The notes beneath the pieces are model-generated. The model was not told the origin of the DNA. It ran no database searches and saw only the letters and a list, made by a program, of their open reading frames with translations. Positions 1 to 11,199 of a stretch of DNA of 64,000 nucleotides are shown in pieces. Every line of letters starts with the position of its first letter. Within the stretch, counting starts at the first letter, position 1. Position numbers and translations under genes: made by a program. Origin of the DNA: Amaurobius ferox (taxonomy: Eukaryota > Arthropoda > Arachnida > Araneae > Amaurobiidae); the NCBI GenBank assembly GCA_951213105.1, contig OX578138.1, positions 92,792,914-92,856,913 on the forward strand, given 5' to 3'.

Positions 1-390
1 ATTCACAATATCGTAGATTTTTACTTAATTAGTAGGAATCGACATCGGGGTTGTACAAAATGTGTACATGTAAGGCAATAAATACCTGCCATACGTAATA
101 AGTTGTTAGGTGCTGTAACATGGTGACACCTGAAATGTTTTTCAAAGTAATATAATTTCTCAACGTGATAATATTCTTTCTCAAATTCAAATGTCTATTG
201 TCGCTGAGGAAAGGTTTTTTGAACAGTTCATAGTAGACTAATGTGCAAGTAAGTGTTGTTTATTATGTCATTCATATAAATATAGCAGATATCTTGCAAC
301 CGTGCTACGTTAAATGGCTTCTGTAATCGAATTAGAGTACATTCAAGCAATTACACAGTGCTCTATGACTTTTCGAACTCACATTTTTAT
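1..390. other. no recognised feature
   Basis: AT-rich sequence with no long reading frame and no repeat that I can match elsewhere in the window. It ends where the first family A element begins. Confidence 0.5.
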
Positions 391-957
391 TAACACTTTA
401 CAATAAAGTTGAAAAGTGTTTATGACTTTGTTCAGTCTATCAGTCTGTTCGTTAGTACGATAATTGTCGTAAAAATGACTTAATCAAAATGAAATTTTAG
501 TATGTTGTTCAGACGGTCTGTAGAACCTATGGGAATATAAATGAATAATATCACCCAATTAGTTTTGGATTGAACCCGGGTTGAAAAAATAAAATACATT
601 GAATCCTATGGGACATAATTTTTCAAACATTCTTTAAGCTGATTTAAAATTCACAAATTGCTTCGAAAATGTTAGGTAATATTTAAAATCTTCCATAAAT
701 TATATTAAAAAAAATTCAGCAAAATATATTGAGTTCTACTTAAATTAAAATTAAAATAATAATTAAACCTCTTATATGAAGCGATCGCGTGACCATGGTT
801 TGAAAAGATCACGTGCCCCACATCAAATTGGAATATGGCATCCATCTTGTCTCAAAATCGTGATTTTTAAAGTTCTCTTTAATTCATATTGAGTATTGTA
901 TCCGCCCTAAAACCGCTTTATTTTTGCTTAAATGCCGTGCATCTACATACTGAAAAA

Positions 958-1943
958 ATCTGATGTGGGCAACACATGACTTTCCTTATATAATGTAATG
1001 AATTTACTACTTTTACAGTAAATAAAATAGGTTTTTCTTATAGTAGATACTAATATTCTTTCCAAGATATTGAATTTTCGACAATTAGTCGTCATTTTCA
1101 TTGATTTAGCGTAATTTTTATCCATTTGGCGAGATTTTCGTTAATTTGGCAACATTAAAAAAAGTCGCCAATTTGGCGACATTCCACCAAATTCGTCGCC
1201 AAAATCTCGCCAAGCGTTATGTCCTAAGGAATAAGTTATTCTTACTGCAGATAAATGACTATTGGCTTTCAAATAAAAAAGTATTATTCAAAGTATCTTT
1301 TTTCATGAATGGAACGAGCTAGATCCACGAGAATGATGTCACTCAATTTATCGCATGGTATTACATATGAAAAGTGAACCTGCTTCTCAATAGGAAATAT
1401 TTTTTTTATTTTATATGACTTTTTGATAATTTTTTTAGAAGTGTACAATATCTCGAGAAGGGTTCAAGTTAGCGTTCTAAAATTTATGTCAATCGTTTTC
1501 TAATGAAAAATTACATAAGAAATGTCTATTTGCGTAACTTTATTAGTGGTTTAGGTTTTTTGACGATTTTTTCAAAATTTCATTCGAAAATTTAGGGGGT
1601 TCTGAACATTCGATTGCGTATAAAAACAATAGGCTTGCAGTGTTTACGGATTGTGGTTTTAGTACCAAATTTGGTTCGAATCGGTCCATTCGTTCGTCAG
1701 TTATCGTCTCCACAGACTCACTAACACACACACACACACATATACTTTCACACACACACACACACACATACACACACACAAACATACACATACTTTCACA
1801 CACACACACACACAGACATCACTTCAAAAATGTTTGATTCGTGATCAGGGATGCTTGAAACGTGCTCTCCCGTCGAAAACTCGAATTTGAATTTTCGGCC
1901 CCGTCACAATACTTTCCTTATACATTATGTATATAAGGAAAGT
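958..1943 (+). mobile_element. family B element, copy B1, nested in A1
   Basis: The element begins TCTGATGTGGGCAACACATG, in which ATGTG and CACAT can pair. It ends with an inverted repeat around ACTTTCCTTATAC and GTATATAAGGAAAGT. A (CA)n stretch lies near the 3' end. Comparison with the uninterrupted A6 copy near 32080 shows the flanks CTGAAA and CAAYGCAAT as one continuous sequence there. This fixes the insertion point to within a few A residues. It belongs to the subgroup shared with the copies at 26220, 28197 and 55251. Confidence 0.75.
1723..1817. repeat. (CA)n microsatellite
   Basis: CA dinucleotide runs broken by two copies of ATACTTTCA-type spacers. It is an intrinsic part of the B element, as other B copies carry CA or GTCT runs at the same place. 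The frames with runs of Thr-His or Val-Cys across it are artefacts of the repeat. Confidence 0.9.
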
Positions 1944-2642
1944 AACAATGCAATTACAATATAGTTGAGTTTAAATGATCATCAAATTTGATTATTTCTA
2001 CAACGAAGCCTATTTTTCGCCTATGTAAAATGCAAACAGCAAAATATGTAGAATGAGTTGTATAAGAATTGCTGTATTTCTTTAACGCAAAATTATTTAG
2101 CTCATGGAGTCTGCATAGCTGATATGAATGAAATATTCATTGATTTTACAGAGAGAAGGAATATTTTTTCGATGAAGTTTTAAGCATAGAGTTTAATTAC
2201 TTGTAACTCCATGGTCTTAAGTTTTTAAATAAAATAAATTATTATAGTATTGTGATGAATGAAATGAATGGAAAAATGTGTATGAATGAAATGCTACTTT
2301 TATAGAGAGTGCCAGGCGTTTTATATTTCGATGGCGTCATTTGAATAAATGCTAGTTGTTTTTGATGAAGTTTTCCAATATAATAAATTATTGTAGTATT
2401 ATGACAATGTTAAAAACATTATCGTGGAACCAGGCGATTTATATTTAATTGACGTCATTTGAATGAAGTTCATTTTTTTCGATGAACTTTTAAGTTTTCG
2501 AATATAATAAATTAATGTAGTATTGTTATAATTTTTATAATAGTACCGAGGAATGTATTACATTTTAGAGATGTTTAAATGAAATTGCATTGAAGTTGAA
2601 AAGTGTTTCAAATAATGCTTGATACATGATTGATCTTTCTTG

Positions 2643-3121
2643 CGTTATATCGATCAATATTTCTTCGTGATATGTTTAATGTTAAAAGCTTACAGAACAG
2701 AAAAGTTTTCATTTTATATTCTTTCTTCAGGAATCTGTTCAACAAAAGAATTGATTGTGCCTCTGAGAGACTTGGGAAGGATCGTGTTTCACGTGTTTCC
2801 CAGTAGGCTGCCAGGAGTATAAGTGTATTTGCTGAAAGAAAATTTGGAACTAATATCGGTTGTTATTGTGTCAATAATAATTTATGTAAATTATACAACG
2901 GCTTTCCTGATAATCTTGGTGTTTTTTATTCATCTGAAATTGCTTTTAAAAATCATTTGTTGTAATTATCTTATATTTTAATGCATTTTATATTCATTCG
3001 CAAGTGATTTAAAAATAGTAAGTTGTTAATAGTGTGCATTTTAATGTAATTTATAATGTTTTAACCTGTATATTTTGTATTGAATATTATCCTGCACTTT
3101 GTTACTGTAGCTTTCTTTCTT

Positions 3122-3157
<36 letters not shown>

Positions 3158-4239
3158 ATTCCTCAGTTTGTGTTTTTAACTTCTCCGATTCTCCACCAGA
3201 TGCGCTGCAATCTCAGTTATTTGTTCGTGCATAGATGATATGTAGATAAACCTAATGCATCCATTCAGAGACCTTGAAATCCAAATTTATATAGGGTTTA
3301 AAGGGCGTTCTCAGAAACCCTATTTACTTGATGAATTATTAAATAGAAATTTAAACTGTGTACATTATGTATTCAAGAAGATATGCATAGTTGAAACTGG
3401 GGTAGAGAGGAACACCGAAGAGCAAACTCTTAGAACGATCTTGTCCATACGCTGTCATCTGCAATCAAATATGCTAAATAGACTCCGCTAACTCTTTACT
3501 TTCTGTGTCTATTCCGCCATATATCAAATTGACTTTGAACGTTTGTTTATTTTGGAATTCGAGTATTATGATATATGATATCGAGTATTATGATATCGAG
3601 ATATGATTCATTATGTTTATTAACAAATGAATAGGCATGCATTTTATTAAAATATTTGTAAAAAATACTGAGTACCTTGATATTTTGGTTTCTCTGTTAA
3701 CGTTTGTTTAGAGTTAAAACAAAATCGAAGCATTAGCTTTGAAATCGTAGCATGCATTGTTAAAAAGTCGAAGCTGAAGAGTTTTCATCTATTAAAAAGA
3801 CGACAGCAGAACCATTAACCATGAGTTTCGCTATAGTGAGTTCTAGAGGGCTACCAATGATATTTCATCACAGTTTATACTAAATTTTAGGAACAATTCT
3901 AAAACTACAAGATGAATTTCTCTACATAAAATCCCCAAACTTTAAGGAAGTTGAAAACCAGATCAGGAAAAATTGCTTATACAAATGAGACAAAACATTC
4001 TTTGAAACTTATAGGTTTTTCAAAAGAGAGGCAATGGTATGAGCATAATCCGGAGAATTTCAAAAATTCTAGAGTTAGCGGTTCCTTATTTAATTTTTTA
4101 CGAAAACATTCTCCCTGACGGCGTAAAATTTAACGTTTCATTACACTTATTAGCATACACTGTATTCCCAAGAAACATGACTTGTTTTTTTTTTCTAATG
4201 AAAAGTGCATATCTAGGAATTTGCACATTCATAAATTAA
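2643..4239. other. unassigned AT-rich interval
   Basis: Lies between the facing A1 and A2 elements. It contains a (TAAA)n tract at 3121-3159. A 78-codon frame starts with ATG at 3255 and has fairly even codon use, but it shows no recognisable domain and no splice or promoter context. I do not call it a gene. Confidence 0.5.
3121..3159. repeat. (AAAT)n microsatellite
   Basis: About nine uninterrupted repeats of the tetranucleotide AAAT/TAAA. Confidence 0.95.
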
Positions 4240-5536
4240 CAAGAAAGATCAATCATGCTTAAAGCATTGATTATGAAACACTTTCCAACTTCAATGCAAT
4301 TTTATTTAAACAAGTCTAAAATGCAATACATTCCTCGGTAATATTTTGAAACTTATCACAATACTGCATTAATTTATTATATTTGAAAACTTAAACCTTC
4401 ATCGAAAAAAATGAACTTCATTCAAATGACGGCATTGAAATATAAATTGCCTGGTTTAAACATCTCTAAAATGTTATACATTCCTCGGTAATAGTTTTAG
4501 AATTATCATAATACTACGATAATTTATTATATTTGAAAACTTCATCGAAAACAACTGAAATTAATTCAAATGACGTCATATGCAAAATAACACGCCTGGA
4601 TCTCTATAAAAACAGGATTACATTCATAACTTTCTCCCATTCATTTCATTCATCACAATACTATAATAATTTATTTTATTTAAACATTTTGTTTAAGACC
4701 ATGGAGCTACAAAAATTAAACTCTATGCTTGAAACTTCATCGAAAAAAATCGTCCTTCTCTTTATGGAATCAATTAATATTTCATTCATATCAGCCATGC
4801 AGACTCCATGGGCTACATTATTTTGTGTTAAAAAATACAGGAATTCTAATACAACTCATTCTATATATTTTGCTGTTTACATTTTACATAGGTGAAAAAT
4901 AGGCTTAGTTGTAGAAATAATCAAATTTAGATGAGCATTTAAACTCAAATATGTCATTGCGATGTTTCAGTATGTAGATGCACAGAATTTAAGCAAAAAT
5001 AAAGTAGTTTACGGACGGATACAACACTCAATATGAGTTAAAAAGAACTTAAACAATCACGATTTTGAAACAAGATGGATGCCATATATCATTTTGAAGT
5101 GAGTCATGTGATCGTTTCATATCATGGTCACGTGATCGTTTCATATACGAGGTGTAATTATTATTTTAATTTTTATTTAAAAAACTACTGAATATATTTT
5201 GCTGATTTTGTTTTATATATTTTATGGAACAATTTGAATGTTACCTAAAAATTTCGAAGCAATTTGTGAATTTTAAATCCGCTTAAAAAATGTTTGAAAA
5301 ATTAGGTATCATAGGGCTCAATGTATTTCATTTTTTCGACCCGGGTTCAATCAAAAAGTAATTGGGTGATATTATTCATTTATATTCCTATAGGTTCTAC
5401 AGACCGTCTGTGAACAACATTCTCAAATTTCATTTTGATTAAGTCATTTTTACGGCAGTTATCGTGCTAACGGACAGACAGACAGACAGAATGAACAAAG
5501 TCATAAACGCTTTTCAACTTTGTTGTAAAGTGTTAA
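4240..5536 (-). mobile_element. family A element, copy A2
   Basis: Full-length reverse copy. It starts with AACAAGAAAGATCAATCATG (the inverse of the family 3' end) and finishes at TTTGTTGTAAAGTGTT. The GACA run at about 5474-5490 is the inverse of the GTCT microsatellite. Its interior matches the A5/A6 pair closely. At the point where A1 carries B1, this copy is uninterrupted (near 4965). Confidence 0.8.
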
Positions 5537-5635
5537 AAACAATTAATTTATTTTTAATTATATTTTTTTTTTACTTTTAGCAAAAAACCTCCATATATTG
5601 TTTTATTTTTGATTCTCATGCGGTGATTTAGACAA

Positions 5636-5860
5636 TGTTATCTGTCCCAAACGAGTTTCAGAGTCCACTTCGACGATAAAAGCTTGCAATTCCTCCCAGT
5701 AACTCAACGGTAGAGCGTTGGCTGGCCATTTCGAAGATCCAGGGTTCAATACCCGGTTGGGCAGCCACAACAAGGGTGCCAGAACAAACACAAGGAGCAA
5801 ACAAGTTCTTTACAAGGGTGCCAGAACAAATTAATCCTGTAGGTTAGTGCAAAGATGTCG
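5636..5860 (+). repeat. tRNA-like (SINE-type) repeat, copy S1
   Basis: Contains an A-box-like GGTAGAGCGTTGGCTGG and a B-box-like GGGTTCAATACCC at spacing typical of a tRNA, flanked by CCCAG and TTGGG that can pair as part of an acceptor stem. Conserved sequence also lies upstream (AGAGTCCACTTCGACGATA) and is shared with copies at 11574 (plus), 33510 and 33890 (minus). It is therefore a dispersed tRNA-derived repeat and not a working tRNA gene. A 20-bp block, ACAAGGGTGCCAGAACAAA, occurs twice 40 bp apart at its 3' end. Confidence 0.7.
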
Positions 5861-7101
5861 GAGGTCTAAAGGCCCTAGACCGTGCGACTCACATAGTGGG
5901 TTTAGAGTAGCTAGTTGCACGGCCGGGAAAGGATACCTCCTGTACTCAGGAGGCACCCAAGGTCTACCATACCTCCAAACGAACATTTATTTAGGTCTAA
6001 GAAGATAACAATTGATGAAAAATATTGTGGTTAAACAGAAAGTTTTACATTATATTTGAACTTGACAAGTACGCCCATTTTTCAAAAATGAGAAAAGGGT
6101 TATTGCGAATATAGATAAAAAGATCATTGAAAAATAAAATTTGAAGTGAGGTATATTAACATAATAAAAATAGATTAAAATTAAAGAAAATAATAAAATT
6201 TCAAAAGTGAATTTTAGAAAATATATAAAAAAAGAAAATATATGGAATAGGAAAGGAATTTAGGCACATTGAAAACAGAAACAGAAATTCAAGGAATTTA
6301 AGATAAAATTTAGAAAAGAAATTTTAGAAAAAATACAAATAAAAAGAGTAAAAAAAAAAAGAACCGAGAAAATAGGAACAGGTAACATAGTTTTTTTTAA
6401 AACATAAATATGGAGGGAACACAATAAGTTCATGTTAATAAGAATGAAATAAAGGGATTCATTGATCAAAATTGAGAGCGAAATCTTGTCATAAGCTTGG
6501 GTTATTTTATTAGAAATTTCCATGGCAACAAGAATACAGTTTTTAATTTTATCTACTGAAGATTGATTTGAACGCACTTTGGAGAACCAAATTGGTTTAT
6601 TAGAGGGCGATGGTTTGCAAAGATGAAAATTTTTAGAAAAAGAACAATCGAAAATGTAATGGTCAACGTCACCGAATTTATTGTAAATACAGTTAGAGGT
6701 GGGTTTAATTTTGAAAAAGTATAGGTAATCAAGAAAGGGGCCATAACCAGTAAGAAAGTTGATGAGGTATTTATTAAAATTTTGTAAATAAGGATTCAGG
6801 ATTGGGAGGTAAGACAGGATTCTAGCCGGATCACCAGTCCTGGTTGAAATATAACCATTAAGATAATTTTTCCAAAGATTAAAGTTATGAGATTTACAAA
6901 ATTTTGAGAGAAGTGAGTAAGGAAATGGAATAGTAAGAGGGGAACCAGAGATAGTAGCAATTTTGGCATGGTAATCGGAAATTTCATTTCAAGATATATT
7001 ATTGTGAGCTTTTACTCAAGAAATATTGACAAATATTTCGGCAGGGATAGTTTTGGATTTAATGGAATTAATATAATTAGATTTATTTTTTTATTAAGAA
7101 T
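5861..7101 (-). mobile_element. non-LTR retrotransposon (LINE), 5'-truncated copy 1
   Basis: Read on the minus strand, this contains the end of a reverse-transcriptase-type polyprotein (RNase H end and a Zn-binding segment), an A+T-rich 3' untranslated region, and a structured G+C-rich 3' tail at 5861-5990. It is collinear with LINE copy 2 up to about 7098 and then diverges, which marks its 5' truncation. The tail holds two hairpins: CCTCCTG-AGTA-CAGGAGG and the stem pairing 5880-5885 with 5927-5932. Confidence 0.8.
6260..7090 (-). pseudogene. LINE polyprotein C-terminus (RNase H end and Zn-binding segment), copy 1
   Basis: In the same frame as the second copy at 10310-11107 one reads, in order, a GNEIADYHAK-like motif (here N-R-N-E-I-S-D-Y-H-A-K; the last Asp of an RNase H active site), a conserved FLTGYGPFLDYL segment, and a residue set like C-x-C...D-H...C. 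The second Cys of that set is replaced by Tyr (N-C-I-Y-N-K). The reading frame lacks a start and is a 5'-truncated fossil. The shorter frames seen in other phases here are shadows of it. Confidence 0.7.
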
Positions 7102-7118
7102 TCAACTTGACTTTGGAG

Positions 7119-7126
7119 GTCTGAAG
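7119..7126. repeat. 8-bp target-site duplication, left
   Basis: GTCTGAAG, repeated exactly at 9667-9674, flanks the hAT element. Joining the flanks restores the 3' end of LINE copy 2. Confidence 0.75.
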
Positions 7127-7529
7127 CGGGGCCGGCGGGATTATTTCTGCTTCTTATCGGGCCTATGCCTGCGGCACTGCTGTAGCTCGTGACGTCATAA
7201 AGTACATCCCACAATTTGCAACTTACAGCATGTGTTTGAAAGTATGATCGTGTAAATATTGACGAAGATACAGATGTATCCTAATAAGGTAAGCTATATC
7301 GTTAATATTTTTATTATCTAGGTAATAATAATAATGCATGGTGTTGTTAATTTCTAATATTTAAGGGAAAATGTAATCAATTTGTCCACATTTTTCAAGA
7401 TACTTAAAGTGATGCACATGCAGTATAGGTCTAACGAACGTATCACCGAAAGGGGTTTTCTTTTAAGTGTATTTTTAAAATCTAGAACATGATTAGAAGT
7501 GATCTAGAACTAGATACATGGATATCAAG

Positions 7530-7628
7530 ATTTTAGGTAGCGTAATTTATTCAAATCCAACGTCAAATTCGTCCGTTGAACGAGTATTTTTGCTACGTAA
7601 GAAGCTGATGGAAATCGGGTATAAATAA
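7530..7628 (+). pseudogene. hAT transposase C-terminal dimerisation motif, remnant
   Basis: The frame ending at the TAA at 7626-7628 reads N-P-T-S-N-S-S-V-E-R-V-F followed by L-L-R-K-K-L. This is the hallmark SN-x-x-VERVFS-type motif near the C-terminus of hAT transposases, used for dimerisation. About 30 codons are legible. Upstream (K-I-L-G-S-V-I-Y) the frame fades, and no catalytic DDE region is visible. The element therefore cannot make an active enzyme. Confidence 0.7.
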
Positions 7629-7807
7629 ACATACCTTAATGGAATAAGTAGAATGCAAGTACATGTTTTTTTATTTATGCATTAGCATAATGAAATTTTT
7701 CTTAGTAAGGTTTGTTGGTGTCAATATACACAATTGTTCGATTTATATATGTAAAGTGTAGAGTTAGACATTTTTGCGGATTGTTGTTGCACCCCCTAAA
7801 ATTTTTG

Positions 7808-7845
7808 GTACCCCCCCCCCCCAAAAAAAAAAAAAAAAAAAAAAA
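7808..7845. repeat. poly(C)/poly(A) homopolymer run
   Basis: A run of about 14 C followed by about 22 A inside the hAT element, an unusual junction of two homopolymers. Confidence 0.95.
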
Positions 7846-8861
7846 TCATGGATTATACACCTCAAATTTTTTGGTGTAATTAAAAAAGTAAATGTGCAGA
7901 AAATTTCATGTAAATAAAATTTTTACGTTATCTTGTTCTTTTTGTGTACGTGTTTTGATTTTTTATTAGTGAGTCAAAAAGGAATCATTGATCTGCAATT
8001 TGTAAATGGTCTATGGGCAATTGTCATATTGTCGTAGCAAAAGGCAAGATTAAAATTGAGAATGTTTTTGCTACAGTACTATCAATTAATGAATAATGTA
8101 ACTTTATTCTTTCAATCATCTGACCTCCAAAGAGACTGGAAACCAATGGTTTTATTTATTTCATGCACATGTGTATTAAATATAAAAATGTGAAATACAC
8201 AAATCATTGTTTTTTTTTCTTTTTTTTTTCACATGCATTTTTTGTAATTAGAAAAAAAAATCTGAATTTCATAATTTTTTTTGGAAAAACTGACATTCAT
8301 ATTGGCTCCGAAAACTTTTCGTGGATTATTTAGCTTATTATTGTTTCATTAAAATGCAGATGACAACACTCAGCAACCTTAAAGTGTTAAAAGTAGAATT
8401 TTCAAAACTTCACATCACAGGTGAAAATCGTCTGTCAATAAGTAACGTCTAAAATAATTTTCGTTGAAAAAAAAAAACAGGTAAGATTTAAGCTATTAAA
8501 ATAAGTTTTGTAAAATAGTTTGTCATTGTAATACAGTATTATATTTGATATTTAACCGATTTTTTCAAATTTATTAAATTATTTCTGTTGTAAAAAAGCG
8601 TATCACCCGAAAGCGATTTTTTAGTTTTTTTTTAAATTATTACTATTTGAGACTACTGTCTTTTCCTGTCATTCACGCTAATCTCTACATTTCATTTTAC
8701 CAAAACAGGGATTTCAATTTAATCTGAAAGTGCACAATAACAAAAAATAAATATTTTTATATCACAACCCTGCTGTCAATTATAAATATAACTTCCGAAA
8801 TAGTCGTTCATAATGGGCGCGATCACTTATTGACGCTTAAAATATAAATCTAATGTCTCTA

Positions 8862-8981
8862 TTATTATGTATGTATATTATTATTAAGTATGTATGCATA
8901 TTATTATTATGTATGCATATTATTAAGTATACATATTCTTATTAAGTATATATATATTATTAAGTATGTATTATTATTAAG

Positions 8982-9014
<33 letters not shown>

Positions 9015-9130
9015 AAGTATGTATGTATATTACTATTAAATAAGTATTAATATTATATTAATTAATAGTATTAAACAATTATTAATAGTATATTAATTAT
9101 TAAATATTATTATTAAGTATGTATGTATAT
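8862..9130. repeat. TA-rich minisatellite
   Basis: Degenerate units of the type TTATTATTAAGTATGTATGTATA alternate with a pure (TA)n run near 8980-9010. Confidence 0.8.
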
Positions 9131-10183
9131 TAGGATATATGTTATGTAAATCTGACAGTTAAAACTTTTGAAAGACCTTATTACAAAAATGTTTTAGGAG
9201 AACTATGTAATTAGAAATTTAATTAACTCTGCCCAAAAGCATTATTATATATATATATAAGAGGTCATAATGTGTTTCTATGCATTAGGTTATTTAAGAA
9301 CAAAAGCCAGATTTCTCAAGTAAATGAATTTTATAAAAAAATAAAATTCAAAAGGTTAAAATCTGGCATTGAATCTTTTAGAAGAAAAGAAGAAAAAAAA
9401 CTCGTAACTACGGAAATATTCAGTATTTTTTTACTTTACAATCTTATTTATATTCCTTCTTTATATATATATAATTTGTTTTCGTTATTTTTATTCAATT
9501 AAATCATTTTTACTTCAACCAACTTCTATTACTCAAAAATATCGACTCCATAATCGACGCTGATTAAGAACTGGAGCAAAGTGTAAACGCCGTGGATGGA
9601 ATGTAAGTTGTGACGTCACGAATCCTGCATCTAGGCCCGATAACAAGAAGAAATCCCGTCGGCCCCGTCTGAAGGCCCCAGACCGTGCGACTCACATATT
9701 GGGTTTAGAGTAGCTATCTGCACGGCCGGGAAAGGATACCTCCTGCATTCAGGAGGCACCCAAGGTCTACCATCCCACCAAACGAACTTTTATTTAGGTC
9801 TAAAAATATTACAATTTATAATAAATATTGTGATTAAACAGACAGTTTTACATTATATTTGAACTTGACAAGTACGTCCATTTTACAAAAATGGGAAAAT
9901 GGTTATTGCAAATATAGATAAAAAGATCATTGAAAAATAATATTTAGAGTGAGGTATAATAACATAATAAAATATAGATTAAAATGAAAGAAAATTATAA
10001 CATTTTAAAAGTAAAATGTAGAAAATATATAAAAAGAAAATAAATGAAAAGGAAAAAAAAATTTGGCGTATGAAATCAAAAACAGAAATTTAGAATAAAA
10101 TTTAGAAAAGAAAAATAAGAAAAAATACAAATAAAAAGTGTCAAAAGAAAAAGAAAGATCCAGAAAATAAGAACAGTTAACAT

Positions 10184-10206
10184 AGCTTTTTTTTTTTTTT
10201 TTTTTT
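10184..10206. repeat. poly(T) run in LINE 3' untranslated region
   Basis: About 21 T on the plus strand, which is poly(A) on the LINE sense strand. Confidence 0.8.
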
Positions 10207-10309
10207 AAGGAAAAATAGAGGGAACACAATAAGTTCATATAAGTTAATAAGAATGAAATAAAGGGATTCATTGATCAAAATTAAATGAGAGCAGAATCTA
10301 CTCATAAGC

Positions 10310-11107
10310 TTAGGTCACTTTATTAGAAATTTCCATGGAAACAAGAATACATTTTTTAAGTTTATCTACTGAAGAGGGATTTGAACGAACTTTGGAGAAC
10401 CAAATTGGTTTATTAGAGGGGGAAGGTTTGCAGAGATGAAATTTTTTAGAAAAAGGACAATCGAAAATGTAATGGTCAACGTCACCGAATTTATTGCAAA
10501 TACAGTTAGAGGTGGATTTTATTTTGAAAAAGTATAAGTAATCAAGAAAGGGGCCATGACCAGTAAGAAAGTAAATGAGATATTTATTAAAAATTTGTAA
10601 ATTAGGATTCACGATAGGGAGGTAAGACAGGATTCTAGCCGGATCACCAGTCCTGGTGGAAATGTAATCATTAAGATAATTTTGCCAAAGATTAAGAATA
10701 TGAGATTTACAAAATTTTGAGAGGAGCGAGTAAGGAAAGGGAATAGTAAGAGGGGAACCAGAGATAACAGCAATTTTGGCATGGTAATCAGCAATTTCAT
10801 TTCCAGATATGTTATTGTGAGCTTTTACCCAAGAAATATTGACAAGGTTTTTGGCAAGGAGAGCTTTGTATTTAATGGAGTTAAGATAATTAGATTTATT
10901 TTTTATTGAGTTAAGAGCTTGAATGGAAGAGAGGCTATCGGAAAAAATATTAACAGGGGAATTATTAGAGAAAGCCCAGTCAATAGCAAAGGAAATAGCG
11001 GTAAGTTCGGCTTGAAATACTGTATTCCTGTTGTCAAGTTTATAGGAGAGAACCTTTTCCAGAACATCATGTTTAAAAATACAGTCGTCGGAGGTCTGAA
11101 AATGACC
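10310..11107 (-). CDS. LINE ORF2 C-terminus: RNase H domain plus Zn-binding segment (partial)
   Basis: From 11107 down to 10310 the frame is open for about 265 codons, although it has no ATG. In order it shows a T-V-F-Q-A-E-L-T-A-I motif (catalytic Glu of RNase H), V-N-I-F-S-D-S-L-S-S-I (catalytic Asp), W-V-K-A-H-N-N-I-S-G-N-E-I-A-D (last catalytic Asp), then F-L-T-G-H-G-P-F and a C-I-C...D-H...D-C Zn-type cluster. This order matches the C-terminus of I/Jockey-type LINEs of arthropods. RNase H would remove the RNA strand during target-primed reverse transcription. A TAG at 11108-11110 closes the frame upstream, and the first RNase H Asp is not visible. It is a 5'-truncated copy with an unusually well-kept frame. 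Confidence 0.75.
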   Translation of the reverse strand, partial: GHFQTSDDCIFKHDVLEKVLSYKLDNRNTVFQAELTAISFAIDWAFSNNSPVNIFSDSLSSIQALNSIKNKSNYLNSIKYKALLAKNLVNISWVKAHNNISGNEIADYHAKIAVISGSPLTIPFPYSLLSKFCKSHILNLWQNYLNDYISTRTGDPARILSYLPIVNPNLQIFNKYLIYFLTGHGPFLDYLYFFKIKSTSNCICNKFGDVDHYIFDCPFSKKFHLCKPSPSNKPIWFSKVRSNPSSVDKLKKCILVSMEISNKVT

Positions 11108-11199
11108 CTAAAGCGACTAGTACGGATTCAGTGAACTCTGCTAGATTGAGCTCCGATTTCAAATTGAGGGAATAACGATCACGCCGGAGAGTAACCTGT

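Larger units (their letters stand above)
391..2642 (+). mobile_element. family A element, copy A1, interrupted by a B element
   Basis: The 5' end carries an imperfect hairpin (AACACTTT paired with AAAGTGTT). A short GTCT-type stretch follows. Long AT-rich DNA then contains degenerate internal units with ATAATAAATTA and GACGTCATTTGAATGAA. The 3' end has a GTTG-AAAGTGTT motif, the inverse of the 5' terminus, before a terminal hairpin and TGATCTTTCTTG. Other copies lie at 4240 (minus), 21437, 30068 (minus), 31503 and 44160. No protein is encoded. The copy is longer than its relatives because a family B element sits inside it. Subterminal inverted repeats, microsatellite and 3' hairpin resemble Helentron-derived HINE/DINE-1 elements; that class is an inference. 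Confidence 0.75.
7127..9666 (+). mobile_element. hAT-type DNA transposon, internally decayed, 2.54 kb
   Basis: Imperfect terminal inverted repeats: the left end GGGGCCGGCGGGAT (after one C) matches the inverse of the right end GGGGCCGACGGGAT. The similarity continues inward through TTATCGGGCCTA and GTGACGTCA for about 75 bp. An exact 8-bp duplication GTCTGAAG flanks it. Inside is a remnant of a hAT transposase C-terminus at 7530-7628. The rest is AT-rich and holds a C/A homopolymer run and TA-rich minisatellites. An open frame at 9272-9502 is unrecognised. Eight-bp duplications fit hAT or P elements; the C-terminal motif decides for hAT. Confidence 0.8.

Noticed and set aside
1543..1809. Cys-Val-rich and Thr-His-rich frames
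   Set aside because: They are translations of the (CA)n microsatellite in B1. Equivalent frames occur in other B copies.
5696..5765. Genuine tRNA genes at S1-S4
   Set aside because: Promoter-box-like words are present, but acceptor stems pair poorly. The similarity extends well upstream of the would-be tRNA, as in a dispersed repeat.
10609..10800. Hydrophobic minus-strand ORF in the LINE
   Set aside because: It is a +1 shadow of the RNase H frame, which carries the recognisable motifs. The same applies to 6796-6987.
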